In this document: positions 9,460 through 16,877 of the stretch, in pieces
How positions within the stretch are numbered: position 1 is the first letter of the stretch
How the letters are laid out: each line of letters begins with the position of its first letter
Source of the DNA: Hymenobacter psoromatis
GTDB lineage: Bacteria > Bacteroidota > Bacteroidia > Cytophagales > Hymenobacteraceae
Assembly (NCBI RefSeq): GCF_020012125.1
Contig: NZ_JAIFAG010000003.1
Span: forward strand, 19,704 to 83,703
Direction of reading: 5' to 3'
Length of the DNA stretch: 64,000 nucleotides
Position numbers and translations under genes: made by a program
The notes under the pieces: model-generated
The model's input: the letters and a program-made list of their open reading frames with translations, nothing else
The model's database searches: none
Told to the model about the DNA's origin: nothing

Positions 9460-10437
9460 TTATAAGCCCAGTTTTTGGGCCGCATTATGCTGCCGGATAT
9501 TATCGAGGCGGGTGTAACGGCGAATCATGCTCGTCGTCTTGTGCTTGGTCTGGTTCATGACCTCGGCATCGTCCGCCCCGTTGAGCTTGGCAATGGTGAC
9601 AAACGAGGCGCGCAGCGAGTGGGCCGTGTAGGGCATCCCCAGGCGCAGTTGCACAATCTCGTTCAGACTAAACGTGCTCAGCCGGCGGCGGCTCAGGCGC
9701 TGCCCCTTGTGAAACGAGCGAAACAGGGCCCCGCTCGTCTGCCCCTGCTGGTGCAGCAGTTCCAGCCAGTCCTTGACCGCCCGCACCGGGCAGCTGCGCC
9801 GGTCGGGGGCAAAGAAGATGGCTTTCTCCTCGGCCTCGCCCTTCTGGTTGGTTTTGCTCTTGGGCAGCTCGACCACGAGGCCGTCGTCATCAAAGCGCAG
9901 GTGTTCGATGTCGAGGCTGGCCAGTTCGTCGCGCCGGAACGCGCCGGCCAGCCCCAGCAGTAAAAGCGCCCGGTCCCGGATCCCGTCCGGCCGGTCTAGG
10001 TCGATGCCCTGCACCACACGCTTGAAGTAGGCCAGCGTAAAAGCGGGCGCTTGTTTTTGGCGCACGCCTTTCTCGCGGCTGATGCCTTCGAGCAATACTC
10101 TGAACTGACGGTCGTCGGTGGGCGTGGGCAGCCCGGCCAGTTGGTGGGCCTTGCTCAGGGAGGCGCAGTGACGCTGGATGGTGGCCACCTTTTTGCCGGC
10201 TTCGGCTAGCGACGTGACAAAGGCCGCGGCGGTCGGCACATCGGCGGGTAAGGATGGGCGGCCGTGCTCGTGGCACCACGCAGTGAAGCGCTTCCAATCG
10301 CCAGCATAAGCGCGCTGGGTATTGGCGGCGCCTTGCTGCCCGGTCTGTACATAACGCGCGGCCGACTCAGCGTAGTCGTCAATGTGTCGGGCGGTGCCGA
10401 CAGCACGAGGTTCGGTCGGAAGCGGGAGTTTTTCCAT
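9460..10437 (-). CDS. Cre-like tyrosine recombinase 1
   Basis: The 325-residue protein has an N-terminal core-binding domain (~35-125) and a catalytic domain. Visible active-site residues are Arg168 or Arg169 in GAFRRDEL, Lys195 in KSKTNQ, His273 and Arg276 in HSLR, and Tyr308 in RRYTRLD. The layout WCHEHGR, then TIQRHCASLSKAH, then LPTPTDDRQF, then KQAPAF closely follows the Cre recombinase of phage P1, more than XerC/D. The ATG at 10435-10437 is preferred over an upstream start because homology with the second recombinase begins there. A near-perfect 14-7-14 palindrome lies 74 nt upstream. A paralogue with the same last 20 residues is at 31638-32600. Likely roles are dimer resolution or DNA rearrangement on the plasmid. 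Confidence 0.92.
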   Translation of the reverse strand: MEKLPLPTEPRAVGTARHIDDYAESAARYVQTGQQGAANTQRAYAGDWKRFTAWCHEHGRPSLPADVPTAAAFVTSLAEAGKKVATIQRHCASLSKAHQLAGLPTPTDDRQFRVLLEGISREKGVRQKQAPAFTLAYFKRVVQGIDLDRPDGIRDRALLLLGLAGAFRRDELASLDIEHLRFDDDGLVVELPKSKTNQKGEAEEKAIFFAPDRRSCPVRAVKDWLELLHQQGQTSGALFRSFHKGQRLSRRRLSTFSLNEIVQLRLGMPYTAHSLRASFVTIAKLNGADDAEVMNQTKHKTTSMIRRYTRLDNIRQHNAAQKLGL

Positions 10438-10510
10438 GGCAGGTCGGGCACTACACAACGCTCCCCTGAATTAGAGGCCATCAAAAAAGAGGACGCAAAA
10501 GTAGGCATAA

Positions 10511-10545
10511 ATTACCCTCGATAAGTAAATGTTATCGGGGGTAAT
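10511..10545. other. Palindrome A: lox-like 14-7-14 site by recombinase 1
   Basis: The left arm ATTACCCTCGATAA (10511-10524) and right arm TTATCGGGGGTAAT (10532-10545) are inverted repeats with one mismatch, around the 7-nt spacer GTAAATG. The inner GATAA/TTATC core is the same as at the site beside recombinase 2. The size and position fit a core site of a Cre-like recombinase; an operator for the recombinase gene is the alternative. Confidence 0.6.
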
Positions 10546-10736
10546 CAGCAGAAAAGGCAAATTATACTTAATTAGTACAGTTTACTTGACAAAGTGCTAT
10601 TTTTACTGAAAAAGTGCTATTTACCTAGCGTAGAGCCCAGTCATTCCCCATGCCTCACCCAGGCGTCTATATAATATAGAGTAGCAGCCAGCTCCGGCGG
10701 TCATTATCCTCCGGGGTTGCGCGACCTCCCCTGAAA

Positions 10737-10776
10737 CTTAGTATCGATAAGAAAGAGCTTAATTATCGGTACTAAG
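10737..10776. other. Palindrome B: related inverted repeat, 12-nt spacer
   Basis: The arms CTTAGTATCGATAA (10737-10750) and TTATCGGTACTAAG (10763-10776) pair with one mismatch, around 12 nt. The right arm is repeated exactly at 37940-37953, and its flank is also similar there. Confidence 0.5.
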
Positions 10777-10826
10777 GTGAAAAAGCGGATTTCAGCCGCA
10801 CTCCCCCCCAAAAACTGGGCAACTCC

Positions 10827-10937
10827 TTAGTGTAGCAGGTACGCCCCACCCGCCAACGCCACGCCGAGCAATACCGCTAGCACAACACGCCGCCGGCGCC
10901 GACGCTGCTGAGAACGCCGTGAGCGAGGCTGAAGCAT
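10827..10937 (-). CDS. Small 36-residue membrane peptide (hypothetical)
   Basis: A short minus-strand frame runs from an ATG at 10935-10937 to a TAA at 10827-10829. The peptide begins with about 18 residues rich in Arg and Gln (MLQPRSRRSQQRRRRRR). One hydrophobic helix of about 16 residues follows (VVLAVLLGVALAGGAYLL). This basic-then-hydrophobic layout is typical of small inner-membrane peptides with the N-terminus in the cytoplasm. It is short enough to be a chance frame in GC-rich DNA. No function can be given. Confidence 0.4.
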   Translation of the reverse strand: MLQPRSRRSQQRRRRRRVVLAVLLGVALAGGAYLLH

Positions 10938-11158
10938 CAGGTGGGGCAGCGTGGAAATACCGAAAGCTAGGCAGTAAACGGCTCACCGGCAAGCCGGCCC
11001 CCTCAACAACTAGTAGGAAGTGTAAGGAGCAAATATCCCAGCCTCAAACACTTAGGAGATGGAGCTAACTACTTTTTCTACGCCATGGTGCGCAGGTAGT
11101 GCTAATAGCGCTAAAACCACTTTAGAAAGTAAGTTATATAATATTGACAAACAGTTAC

Positions 11159-11172
11159 TTAACATATGTTAA
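11159..11172. promoter_or_regulatory. Perfect 14-bp palindrome, possible operator
   Basis: TTAACATATGTTAA is a perfect palindrome lying 64 nt upstream of the ATG at 11237, in a locally AT-rich stretch. It could be an operator for the small gene downstream. Confidence 0.4.
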
Positions 11173-11236
11173 ACGTCCGTTTAGAAAATGTTATGGAGTA
11201 TAATTGCAACCTCACGCCTGCTTTACGCCTGCTATT

Positions 11237-11509
11237 ATGAGCTACCCCTGGTCTAATGAAGAGTGGCTACTAGCCTTTCAGAAAATACAGCCGACTCCTG
11301 AAGCGGGCCGGCTGGCTTTCGAGGTGGCTAGGGTTGCTGCTGAAGGGAGCCCCTGGCAGAACTCCGTAGTCAAGACGGACTACTACAACTATTTGCTAGA
11401 GGGGCGCCCGTTGCTGACGGAGCAGCAACTTTTGAACTGCGTCAACCAAGCACTTGCCCGGCACTTGCCCTTTTCTTTCATTTTGGCGCATGCCCCAAGT
11501 TTTATCTGA
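11237..11509 (+). CDS. Hypothetical 90-residue protein
   Basis: The ATG at 11237 (MSYPWSNEEWLLAFQKI) is preferred over an in-frame start 33 nt upstream, because the extension (MQPHACFTPAI) is unlike the rest. The product looks soluble and mostly helical: WSNEEWLLAFQKIQPTPEAG, then a segment with YYNYLLEGRPLLTEQQLLN, then a C-terminal helix. No family is recognised. It lies between small plasmid genes and upstream of a serine recombinase. Composition and a palindrome upstream favour a real gene. Confidence 0.55.
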   Translation: MSYPWSNEEWLLAFQKIQPTPEAGRLAFEVARVAAEGSPWQNSVVKTDYYNYLLEGRPLLTEQQLLNCVNQALARHLPFSFILAHAPSFI

Positions 11510-11663
11510 TGATGGTCGGCCCAAATCTGGGCCGACTTCCTTTTGTCGAAAATCTGTCACAAAAACTCAGTTTATTCTTGGCGTTAGTGGCACGCTGCTG
11601 CCTTTCTTTTTATCGGAAATAGGCCGCAAAATCCAGTTTATTCCCTGTTGTTTCCCTGTTACT

Positions 11664-12333
11664 GTGTCACTCACCCGCTACGTTCCTTACTACCGCGTCC
11701 CTACTCAAAAGCAAGGCGCCTCCGGTCTTGGCCTAAAAGCCCAGCGGGCAGCGGTGCTGGCCTTCGCTGGCAAGCCAGGTCAACTACTGGCTGAGTTCGT
11801 GGAGGTCGAGAGTGGCAAAAAAAAACCATCGGCCGCAGTTGGTCGCTGCCATCGGCGCCGCCCGGGACGCCAGCGCCGTGCTGCTCATAGCCAAGCTCGA
11901 CCGCCTGAGCCGCAACGCGGGCTTCATCTTCGCTCTGCGTGACTCGGGGGTGCAGTTCGTCTGCTGCGACATGCCCGATGCCAATACCTTAACGGTGGGG
12001 TTGTTTGCGGTTATCGCCCAGCATGAGCGCGAAACCATCTCGAAGCGCACCAAAGAGGCACTGGCCGCGAAGAAGGCGAGGGGCACGCAACTGGGCACAC
12101 CTGCTAACCTGGATGCGGCCGCCACCGCAAAGGGCTTGGAGGTGCGCAAAGCCAACGCCCGTGACAACCAGCAGAACCGCCAAGCCTCAAAGCTGGGCCA
12201 GCTGCTCCACGCGCAGGGACATACGCTACAGGAAATAGCCCAACAGTTAAATGATGGCGGCTACCGCACTCGTCGCGGCAAGGCCTTCTTTGCTATGGGT
12301 GTTCAGCGACTCTTGGCCAAGTCTGCCATCTAG
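11664..12333 (+). pseudogene. Serine recombinase (resolvase) with frameshift in an A9 run
   Basis: Two overlapping frames together make one small serine recombinase. The first, from a GTG at 11664, gives RYVPYYRVPTQKQGASGLGL, with the nucleophile motif as YRVPT where YRVST is usual, so Ser is replaced by Pro. The second gives LIAKLDRLSRN, GLFAVIAQHERETISKRTKE and a C-terminal helix-turn-helix (~AQGHTLQEIAQQLN). The frames meet in nine consecutive A (about 11817-11825); dropping one A joins them as SGKKNHRPQL, which is what the family shows. The gene is therefore frameshifted, unless ribosomes slip on the A-run or the run is misread. Loss of the nucleophile Ser argues for true decay. Family recognition is firm. 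Confidence 0.82.
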
Positions 12334-12518
12334 CAGCAGGGCTAGGGCGGCTGGTAGCAGGCCAGTGAGCTGGGCCAACTCCACCATGTTTGGTAGGCGT
12401 GCGGGGCCGGGCGTATTGGTGTTAAGATGCTTGAAAAATAAGCTGCTAGATGAAAGAGAAGTATAAACAAAAGGGCATGGGAGTGTTGCTCGCCAGTTGC
12501 TGGGGCATTGGCGTCGGG

Positions 12519-12540
12519 CGGCGTATGCGCCGGTTTTTAT
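12519..12540 (+). terminator. Intrinsic terminator-like hairpin
   Basis: A CGGCG / CGCCG stem with loop TATG is followed directly by GTTTTTAT. It lies between the recombinase and the convergent small gene that ends at 12551, and could end either transcript. Confidence 0.45.
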
Positions 12541-12550
12541 CTTAGAAGGG

Positions 12551-12880
12551 CTAGGCTTCGATGAAGAGCAGCGGGCCTACTAGGGGCTCGTCCTCGTCGG
12601 GCTCCATACCGGTTAGGCGAGCGAAGTCGGCCGTAGCGCTTGGCGTGGGCGCGAAACCGTATTCGGCCGCGTTTTCGGGAACTATGATAAGGTAGGCCGG
12701 GCCACTAGCGAGCGTCTCGCCGGGGATGGACGTTCCTAGCAGCTCAGCCAGGACTGCGTCGGCGGGCGACACACCCAGCGCCAGGTGCTGGCCGGGAGTC
12801 TGGTGCGGGGAAAGCGCTGCTAGTTCGGTGGCCGTAAGGGGCCGCGGGGCGGTGCTGGGCAGGTGCAGGGTAGCGTACAT
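12551..12880 (-). CDS. Hypothetical 109-residue protein
   Basis: The frame encodes a soluble protein beginning MYATLHLPSTAPRPLTATEL and ending in an acidic, hydrophobic tail (MEPDEDEPLVGPLLFIEA). The composition is balanced and protein-like, with the strand-like segment AYLIIVPENAAEYGF in the middle. It starts 20 nt downstream of another minus-strand frame, so the two may form a small operon. No family is recognised. Small genes of this type are common on Bacteroidota plasmids. Confidence 0.65.
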   Translation of the reverse strand: MYATLHLPSTAPRPLTATELAALSPHQTPGQHLALGVSPADAVLAELLGTSIPGETLASGPAYLIIVPENAAEYGFAPTPSATADFARLTGMEPDEDEPLVGPLLFIEA

Positions 12881-12899
12881 GGAACGGAATAAAACGAGG

Positions 12900-13097
12900 T
12901 TAAAGGTCGGTTAGGGACGCGGCTGGCGCGGGCTGGGCCAGCAGGCGGGTGTTGTAAAAGCGAACGTTGATCAGCAGTAGCAGGCGGACCTCTTTGAGGC
13001 GGCGCACCTTTTGAGCCGTGAACAAGGGCTCGAATTGCGCCTGGCTGCCTGGGCAAACTTGCAGGCGGCAGGCGGCGTCGGGGCTGGGGCCGGCCAC
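12900..13097 (-). CDS. Hypothetical small protein, start uncertain
   Basis: A GTG at 13097 begins a 65-residue frame with a basic helix (TAQKVRRLKEVRLLLLINVR). The same frame stays open upstream to about 13150, giving residues such as VHGSRSRYSYEWVAGPSPD, so the true start may be earlier at a non-ATG codon. It ends 20 nt before the next minus-strand gene. Competing frames over the same DNA are less protein-like. No family is recognised. Confidence 0.4.
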   Translation of the reverse strand: MAGPSPDAACRLQVCPGSQAQFEPLFTAQKVRRLKEVRLLLLINVRFYNTRLLAQPAPAASLTDL

Positions 13098-13316
13098 CCA
13101 TTCATAGCTATAGCGGCTTCGTGAACCGTGTACCTGTTTTTTGTAGTTAAATTATTTATTACCACCAGGTGAGTCGCTCTATAAAGAGATACGTTAGCCA
13201 CAAAACCGCTATAAACTGAAAGCGCTCGTCCCTACTGCTCAGCCACGCGGCCAGCGGAGCCGCCAAGTTACGCGGGCCCTTGGGCGCGGTTGAATGGTAG
13301 GGGGCGCGGACTTCCA

Positions 13317-13574
13317 TTACTGAAACAGGGACTGAAGCGTGGCGACGGGCCGCAACTCGGCGGGCACCTTAAACTCGGGTAAGCCCGCCTCTACCAAATC
13401 GATTAACCAGGGCAAGTCGATTTTGCGGCTTTGGCGCACGGCCGTGAGCTGCGCCGACGAGGCCTCGTGGCCACTACGCACGAGCCTGTCAATAGCCGTG
13501 GTGGCGAGGTCCTCGCACACCAGCGCCATTAGCTGGAAGTACTTCTGTTTTTCAGTAGTCAGCGGAAGGTGCAT
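13317..13574 (-). CDS. Hypothetical 85-residue protein
   Basis: The predicted product is a helical, soluble protein (MHLPLTTEKQKYFQLMALVC, then EDLATTAIDRLVRSGHEASS). It has a good ATG and a protein-like composition. It is transcribed divergently from the XRE-like gene at 13733, and a 43-bp palindrome lies between them, so both may share regulation. No family is recognised. Confidence 0.62.
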   Translation of the reverse strand: MHLPLTTEKQKYFQLMALVCEDLATTAIDRLVRSGHEASSAQLTAVRQSRKIDLPWLIDLVEAGLPEFKVPAELRPVATLQSLFQ

Positions 13575-13650
13575 GGCGTGTTTGACACGATTCCCATCAT
13601 CCGTGCTTTATTGCATGGGCGTTGTCACGACATGACAAACATACAAACAT

Positions 13651-13693
13651 TTTGAGTGCATGTATCTCATATTATGAGATACATGCACTCAAA
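13651..13693. promoter_or_regulatory. 43-bp near-perfect palindrome between divergent genes
   Basis: TTTGAGTGCATGTATCTCAT (13651-13670) is mirrored exactly by ATGAGATACATGCACTCAAA (13674-13693) around ATT. It lies 40 nt upstream of the DNA-binding-like gene at 13733 and upstream of the divergent gene at 13574. It is most likely an operator bound by a dimer, perhaps the product of 13733; a cruciform is the alternative. Confidence 0.6.
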
Positions 13694-13732
13694 TAGTCTA
13701 CAAATAGTAGATAATCAGCGCCATGGTTTTAC

Positions 13733-14203
13733 ATGCCTAAGCAGAAAGATGAAAGGGTCCGCGGCCCCAAGACTGAACTTGACGAGAAATTTCTGTCTGT
13801 AGCTAGGCAGGTCATGAAGGCTAATGGAATAACCTCAGATAGAGCAATTAGCCTTGCTCTCGGCAGGAAGGCTGATTTTATCAATCGAGTGAGCCACGGT
13901 GCTCAGTCGGCTACACCCGAGGCTTGGGATACATTGTTAAATAACTATCCAGAGGCCCGCAACATCACGAACACCAATGTCATGTTCAAAGGTGGTGGCC
14001 AAGCCATCGGCAACGTGGAAGGCGACGCTAACTACACTATCGGCGATTGCGAAAAGGAGCGCGACACCTATAAGAACGAGGTAGAGCAGCTACGGCTTCA
14101 GCTCGCTGCCAAGGATGACCTACTGGCGGCCAAGGATACGATTATTGCCTCAAAGGAAGAAACTATTAACCTGCTGCGCGCCAGCTATAACCGACCTAAT
14201 TAA
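13733..14203 (+). CDS. Helix-turn-helix-like protein with C-terminal coiled coil
   Basis: The N-terminal ~75 residues resemble an XRE/Cro-type DNA-binding fold: FLSVARQVMKANGITSDRAI, then SLALGRKADFINRVSHG, then ATPEAWDTLLNNYPE. A short Gly/Asn-rich linker follows (NVMFKGGGQAIGNVEGDAN). The C-terminus (~105-156) is a coiled coil with heptads of Leu and Ala and repeated LAAKD units. This suggests an oligomeric transcription regulator. It is followed 5 nt later by a small gene and then the defence genes, so it may control that island. A remnant of a paralogue (QLAMAQALLEAKEDTLSLLR and a HNRPN end) is at 34424-34513, just upstream of the Thoeris genes. Confidence 0.75.
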   Translation: MPKQKDERVRGPKTELDEKFLSVARQVMKANGITSDRAISLALGRKADFINRVSHGAQSATPEAWDTLLNNYPEARNITNTNVMFKGGGQAIGNVEGDANYTIGDCEKERDTYKNEVEQLRLQLAAKDDLLAAKDTIIASKEETINLLRASYNRPN

Positions 14204-14208
14204 GTACT

Positions 14209-14445
14209 ATGAAAGGCTTCGTTGAAATACCTACCCAACCTGTGGGTGGCACTCCTACAAGTGGATTCTCCTCTACGCTCGTTGCTATAGATGCCATTGC
14301 GACGGTCTCAGCACACGGGCCAGATACCTCACGCATTGTTTTAAAGACAATCGGACTTTATCCTACTGGCATCATGAATGATACACTTATAGTAGGCATG
14401 ACTTATCGCTTCTTAAAGGAGGAGTTGGAGAAGGCAATCGGCTAG
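14209..14445 (+). CDS. Hypothetical 78-residue protein in the defence operon
   Basis: It starts 5 nt after the regulator-like gene and ends 53 nt before the 242-residue gene. The product has predicted beta segments (TLVAIDAIATVSAHG, RIVLKTIGLYPTG) and a basic C-terminal helix (YRFLKEELEKAIG). No family is recognised. Tight spacing suggests co-transcription with its neighbours. Confidence 0.65.
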   Translation: MKGFVEIPTQPVGGTPTSGFSSTLVAIDAIATVSAHGPDTSRIVLKTIGLYPTGIMNDTLIVGMTYRFLKEELEKAIG

Positions 14446-14498
14446 CTCTCAACAATCCATATACGCCACCTATAATCCGCCTAATCAGCTCATTCACA

Positions 14499-15227
14499 AT
14501 GGAACTCAAATCAACAGAAGCCCTAAGGGTCTTCCGGGAGAAGGGGGTTGAATGGCTGCGCCACGCAAATACCGTCCGGACCGTGTGCACCTTTTTTAGG
14601 AGTGGACGCCTGTTGGCACGCGGCGTCATTCACGAGGCAGGACTAGACCAAACAGCTCAGCAATCCGATAGAAAAGACCGTGCCCTGGGTGTATGGTACG
14701 ATTTGTTTTTTGATGCGTCGGATATGCACGAACTACTCAACCAGCGCAACATTTACGGCCCTGTGCTACTCGAATTTGATTTGTCCTTATTAGAGCAGGA
14801 CTGGTTACCATTCGTTTGGGTAACCAAAACCAATCCCATCCACTGGGATGTAGACACCCCATCAAACGAGCGCTGGTTTACATCCATTGAGGAACTAGAA
14901 GCAGGTTACGACCCACGGGACCCAGGACATCACATCGTGCTGCGTAATGTGGCGGGCACCGTTCGTCTGAAGCCTTATCTACGCACAATAATCGTCGATT
15001 ATACTCAGCGCTTCCCTTATGGAAGCGCGCAAACTAACTATTCTAAAATGGCCGTAGCGTCATTTCTGGCTGCTGCAAAGGAAGGAAAGGTTGGCGCGTC
15101 TAGCATAAAGCTAAAATATCGCGACCACTCGGCAACTGCGTGTCAATGCACCGCACAGTATCAGAGCCCGAATATGAGATTAGCTGTGGTGAGAGAGTTT
15201 TTTGTCGATGAGAATTCGCCCATTTAA
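14499..15227 (+). CDS. Unassigned 242-residue protein, weakly ADP-ribosyltransferase-like
   Basis: The protein lies between the XRE-like gene and the Vsr gene, whose ends overlap by 4 nt (convergent). Its early part, RHANTVRTVCTFFRSGRLLA, followed by ARGVIHEAGLDQ and later YGPVLLEFDLSLL, faintly recalls the H-x-T ... G-x-L and YGPV patterns of DarT/DUF4433-type ADP-ribosyltransferases that act on DNA. The match is too weak to assign. A later segment, NERWFTSIEELEAGYDPRDP, and a Cys pair near the C-terminus (ACQC) stand out. By context it is a defence or toxin component. The CDS is well supported by length and spacing; the function is a guess. Confidence 0.8.
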   Translation: MELKSTEALRVFREKGVEWLRHANTVRTVCTFFRSGRLLARGVIHEAGLDQTAQQSDRKDRALGVWYDLFFDASDMHELLNQRNIYGPVLLEFDLSLLEQDWLPFVWVTKTNPIHWDVDTPSNERWFTSIEELEAGYDPRDPGHHIVLRNVAGTVRLKPYLRTIIVDYTQRFPYGSAQTNYSKMAVASFLAAAKEGKVGASSIKLKYRDHSATACQCTAQYQSPNMRLAVVREFFVDENSPI

Positions 15228-15712
15228 TCGAACCATACATCGTCGGCTGCAAGAATCTCATTTGTTATCCGGTGCAGTGTAGCCCCTCTTTCACTCTTTT
15301 TCAACTCACATTCCCACACAAGTACCACCCTCCACCCTGCCGCTCGCAGTTCAGCTTGAGTACGTTGGTCACGCTCTTGGTTGTAAGAGAACTTGGCCTG
15401 CCAGAAGTCCGCGTTAGCCTTTGGTGGCCTCCCACCCCGCAAACACGCTGCCCCATGCCCATGCCAAAAGCATCCCTGCACGAAGACGACCGCCCGGTAT
15501 TTGGGCAGCACTACGTCGGGCTTGCCCGGCAGGCTTTTGTCGTGCAGCCGATAGCGGAAGCCCGCCGCGTGCAGGTACTGGCGCACCACGAGCTCTGGCG
15601 TGGTGTGTTCGCTCTTCACCCTGGCCATGCGCCGCTGGTCTTGCGGCGTCGTGCTAACGATGAGCGAAGTGCTAGGAGACTTTGTGCTTGCTTTTACTGA
15701 CGGCGAACTCAC
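15224..15712 (-). CDS. vsr: Very short patch repair (Vsr) endonuclease
   Basis: The 162-residue product contains the Vsr core: MARVKSEHTTPELVVRQYLH, FRYRLHDKSLPGKPDVVLPK with the catalytic-region Asp, VFVQGCFWHGHGAACL with zinc-type Cys and His, and WRVVLVWECEL. Vsr nicks DNA at T:G mismatches that arise from deaminated 5-methylcytosine, so it normally accompanies a cytosine methyltransferase; one is present at 18999. The first ~28 residues are Ser/Thr-rich and the true start may be the Met about 84 nt downstream (15628). That would also leave room for promoters, since the divergent ATPase gene starts only 27 nt away. Confidence 0.93.
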   Translation of the reverse strand: MSSPSVKASTKSPSTSLIVSTTPQDQRRMARVKSEHTTPELVVRQYLHAAGFRYRLHDKSLPGKPDVVLPKYRAVVFVQGCFWHGHGAACLRGGRPPKANADFWQAKFSYNQERDQRTQAELRAAGWRVVLVWECELKKSERGATLHRITNEILAADDVWFD

Positions 15713-15739
15713 TACCTACATACAAAACAAACTTGACTT

Positions 15740-15943
15740 ATGTCCCCCACTCCCACCCCTGAATCTATTGACCCCGCAGTAGCTGCTGCTGGCGAAGCCG
15801 CCGCTCCAGCATCGACTAAATACAAAGTGACCATTTCTCGGCAGACCGTCGATAAACTGGGCGTTAAAATGTACGACCGGGCCGCCGCCGTAGTGGCAGA
15901 GCTGGTAGCGAATAGTTACGATGCCGACGCACAATTAGTCAAA
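15740..15943 (+). pseudogene. 5' fragment of MORC/MutL-like GHKL ATPase, cut by IS
   Basis: The first 68 codons encode a Pro/Ala-rich lead and then the GHKL N-box AELVANSYDADA, whose Asn (residue 58) would bind magnesium-ATP. The frame then runs into an IS5-family element inserted at 15944. Removing the element with one copy of its 3-bp target repeat (AAA) rejoins the frame as DADAQLVKVYVPGG, continuing at 16878. The disruption is therefore a single clean insertion into an otherwise intact gene. Confidence 0.88.
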
Positions 15944-16874
15944 GAACCTGTTTAGGAAGGAGGTAGCGGCGAGCAAAACGCAAAAACTCCCACAAAAGCG
16001 AGAAATTTGAGGTGCGACCCATCTCCTTTCTCTCCTTCATGGAAGTCCTGACCAAAGATATGATTATCCGCTGGATACTGCCTCATTTGCCCACCCGCAC
16101 GGGTGGCCGGCGGCCGGCTGCTGACCCGGCCGAGGTCGTTGGAGCCATCTGCTACAAGCTCAAAACTGGCTGCCAGTGGCGGTGGCTGCCCGTCAGAAGC
16201 CTGTTCACGGGGCCGCCATTAAGCTGGCAGGGGGTGTACTACCACTTTAACGCCTGGGGCAAGCAAGGAGCCTGGAAAAATCTGTGGCTCACCAGCTTGC
16301 GCCTGCATCGACGCCGCCTCGACTTATCCAGCGTCCAACTCGATGGCAGCCATACGCTGGCCAAGAATGGCGGGGCCGCTATCGGCTACCAAGGCCGCAA
16401 GGCGGGCCGCACCACCAACGCCCTGTTCCTGGCCGACAACCAGGGCCTGCCGCTGGCTGTGGCCACGCCCCAGGCCGGTAACCAGCACGATACGTTCGAG
16501 TTGGAACGGGTGTTTGCCGAGTTGTGCGACTTACTCGAAGCCGCCGAGCTGCGCTTGGAAGGCTTGTTTTTGAATGCCGACAAAGCCTTTGATGTCAGTA
16601 GCTTGCGCCAAGCCTGTGCGCGGCGCGGCATCGAAGCCAACATCCCACGCAACCGGCGCTCAGCCGACTGGCAGACCGATGACGACACCCCCCTGGACCC
16701 GGAACTCTACCGCCGCCGCCTGGTCATTGAACGCCTCAACGCCTGGCTCGACGGCTTTAAGGCCCTGCTTGTGCGCTACGAAACCAGCTTGCAAAACTGG
16801 CTGGCTCTGCACTGGCTAGCCTTTACCGTACTACTACTGCGCAAAATTGCCCCGCCTACTTCCTAAACAGCTTC
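15944..16874 (+). mobile_element. IS5-family element, copy 1 (931 bp)
   Basis: The ends are GAACCTGTTTAGGAAG (15944-15959) and CTTCCTAAACAGCTTC (16859-16874), a 16-bp inverted repeat with one mismatch. Both sides are flanked by AAA (15941-15943 and 16875-16877), a 3-bp target duplication. One transposase gene fills the element. An element of identical size and ends lies inverted at 32614-33544. Confidence 0.93.
16012..16866 (+). CDS. IS5-family transposase, copy 1
   Basis: The 284-residue DDE transposase has the family hallmarks. An N-terminal DUF4096-like region reads ICYKLKTGCQWRWLP. The catalytic Asp residues lie in VQLDGSHT and LNADKAFD, and the Glu lies in the signature VIERLNAWLDGFK (Y/VxERxxxWLxxFK type). 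A Met at codon 10 (MEVLTKDM) is an alternative start. The ORF is complete, and the predicted protein is identical to that of the second copy, so the element is probably recent and may be active. It has split the GHKL ATPase gene of the restriction locus. Confidence 0.95.
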   Translation: MRPISFLSFMEVLTKDMIIRWILPHLPTRTGGRRPAADPAEVVGAICYKLKTGCQWRWLPVRSLFTGPPLSWQGVYYHFNAWGKQGAWKNLWLTSLRLHRRRLDLSSVQLDGSHTLAKNGGAAIGYQGRKAGRTTNALFLADNQGLPLAVATPQAGNQHDTFELERVFAELCDLLEAAELRLEGLFLNADKAFDVSSLRQACARRGIEANIPRNRRSADWQTDDDTPLDPELYRRRLVIERLNAWLDGFKALLVRYETSLQNWLALHWLAFTVLLLRKIAPPTS

Positions 16875-16877
16875 AAA

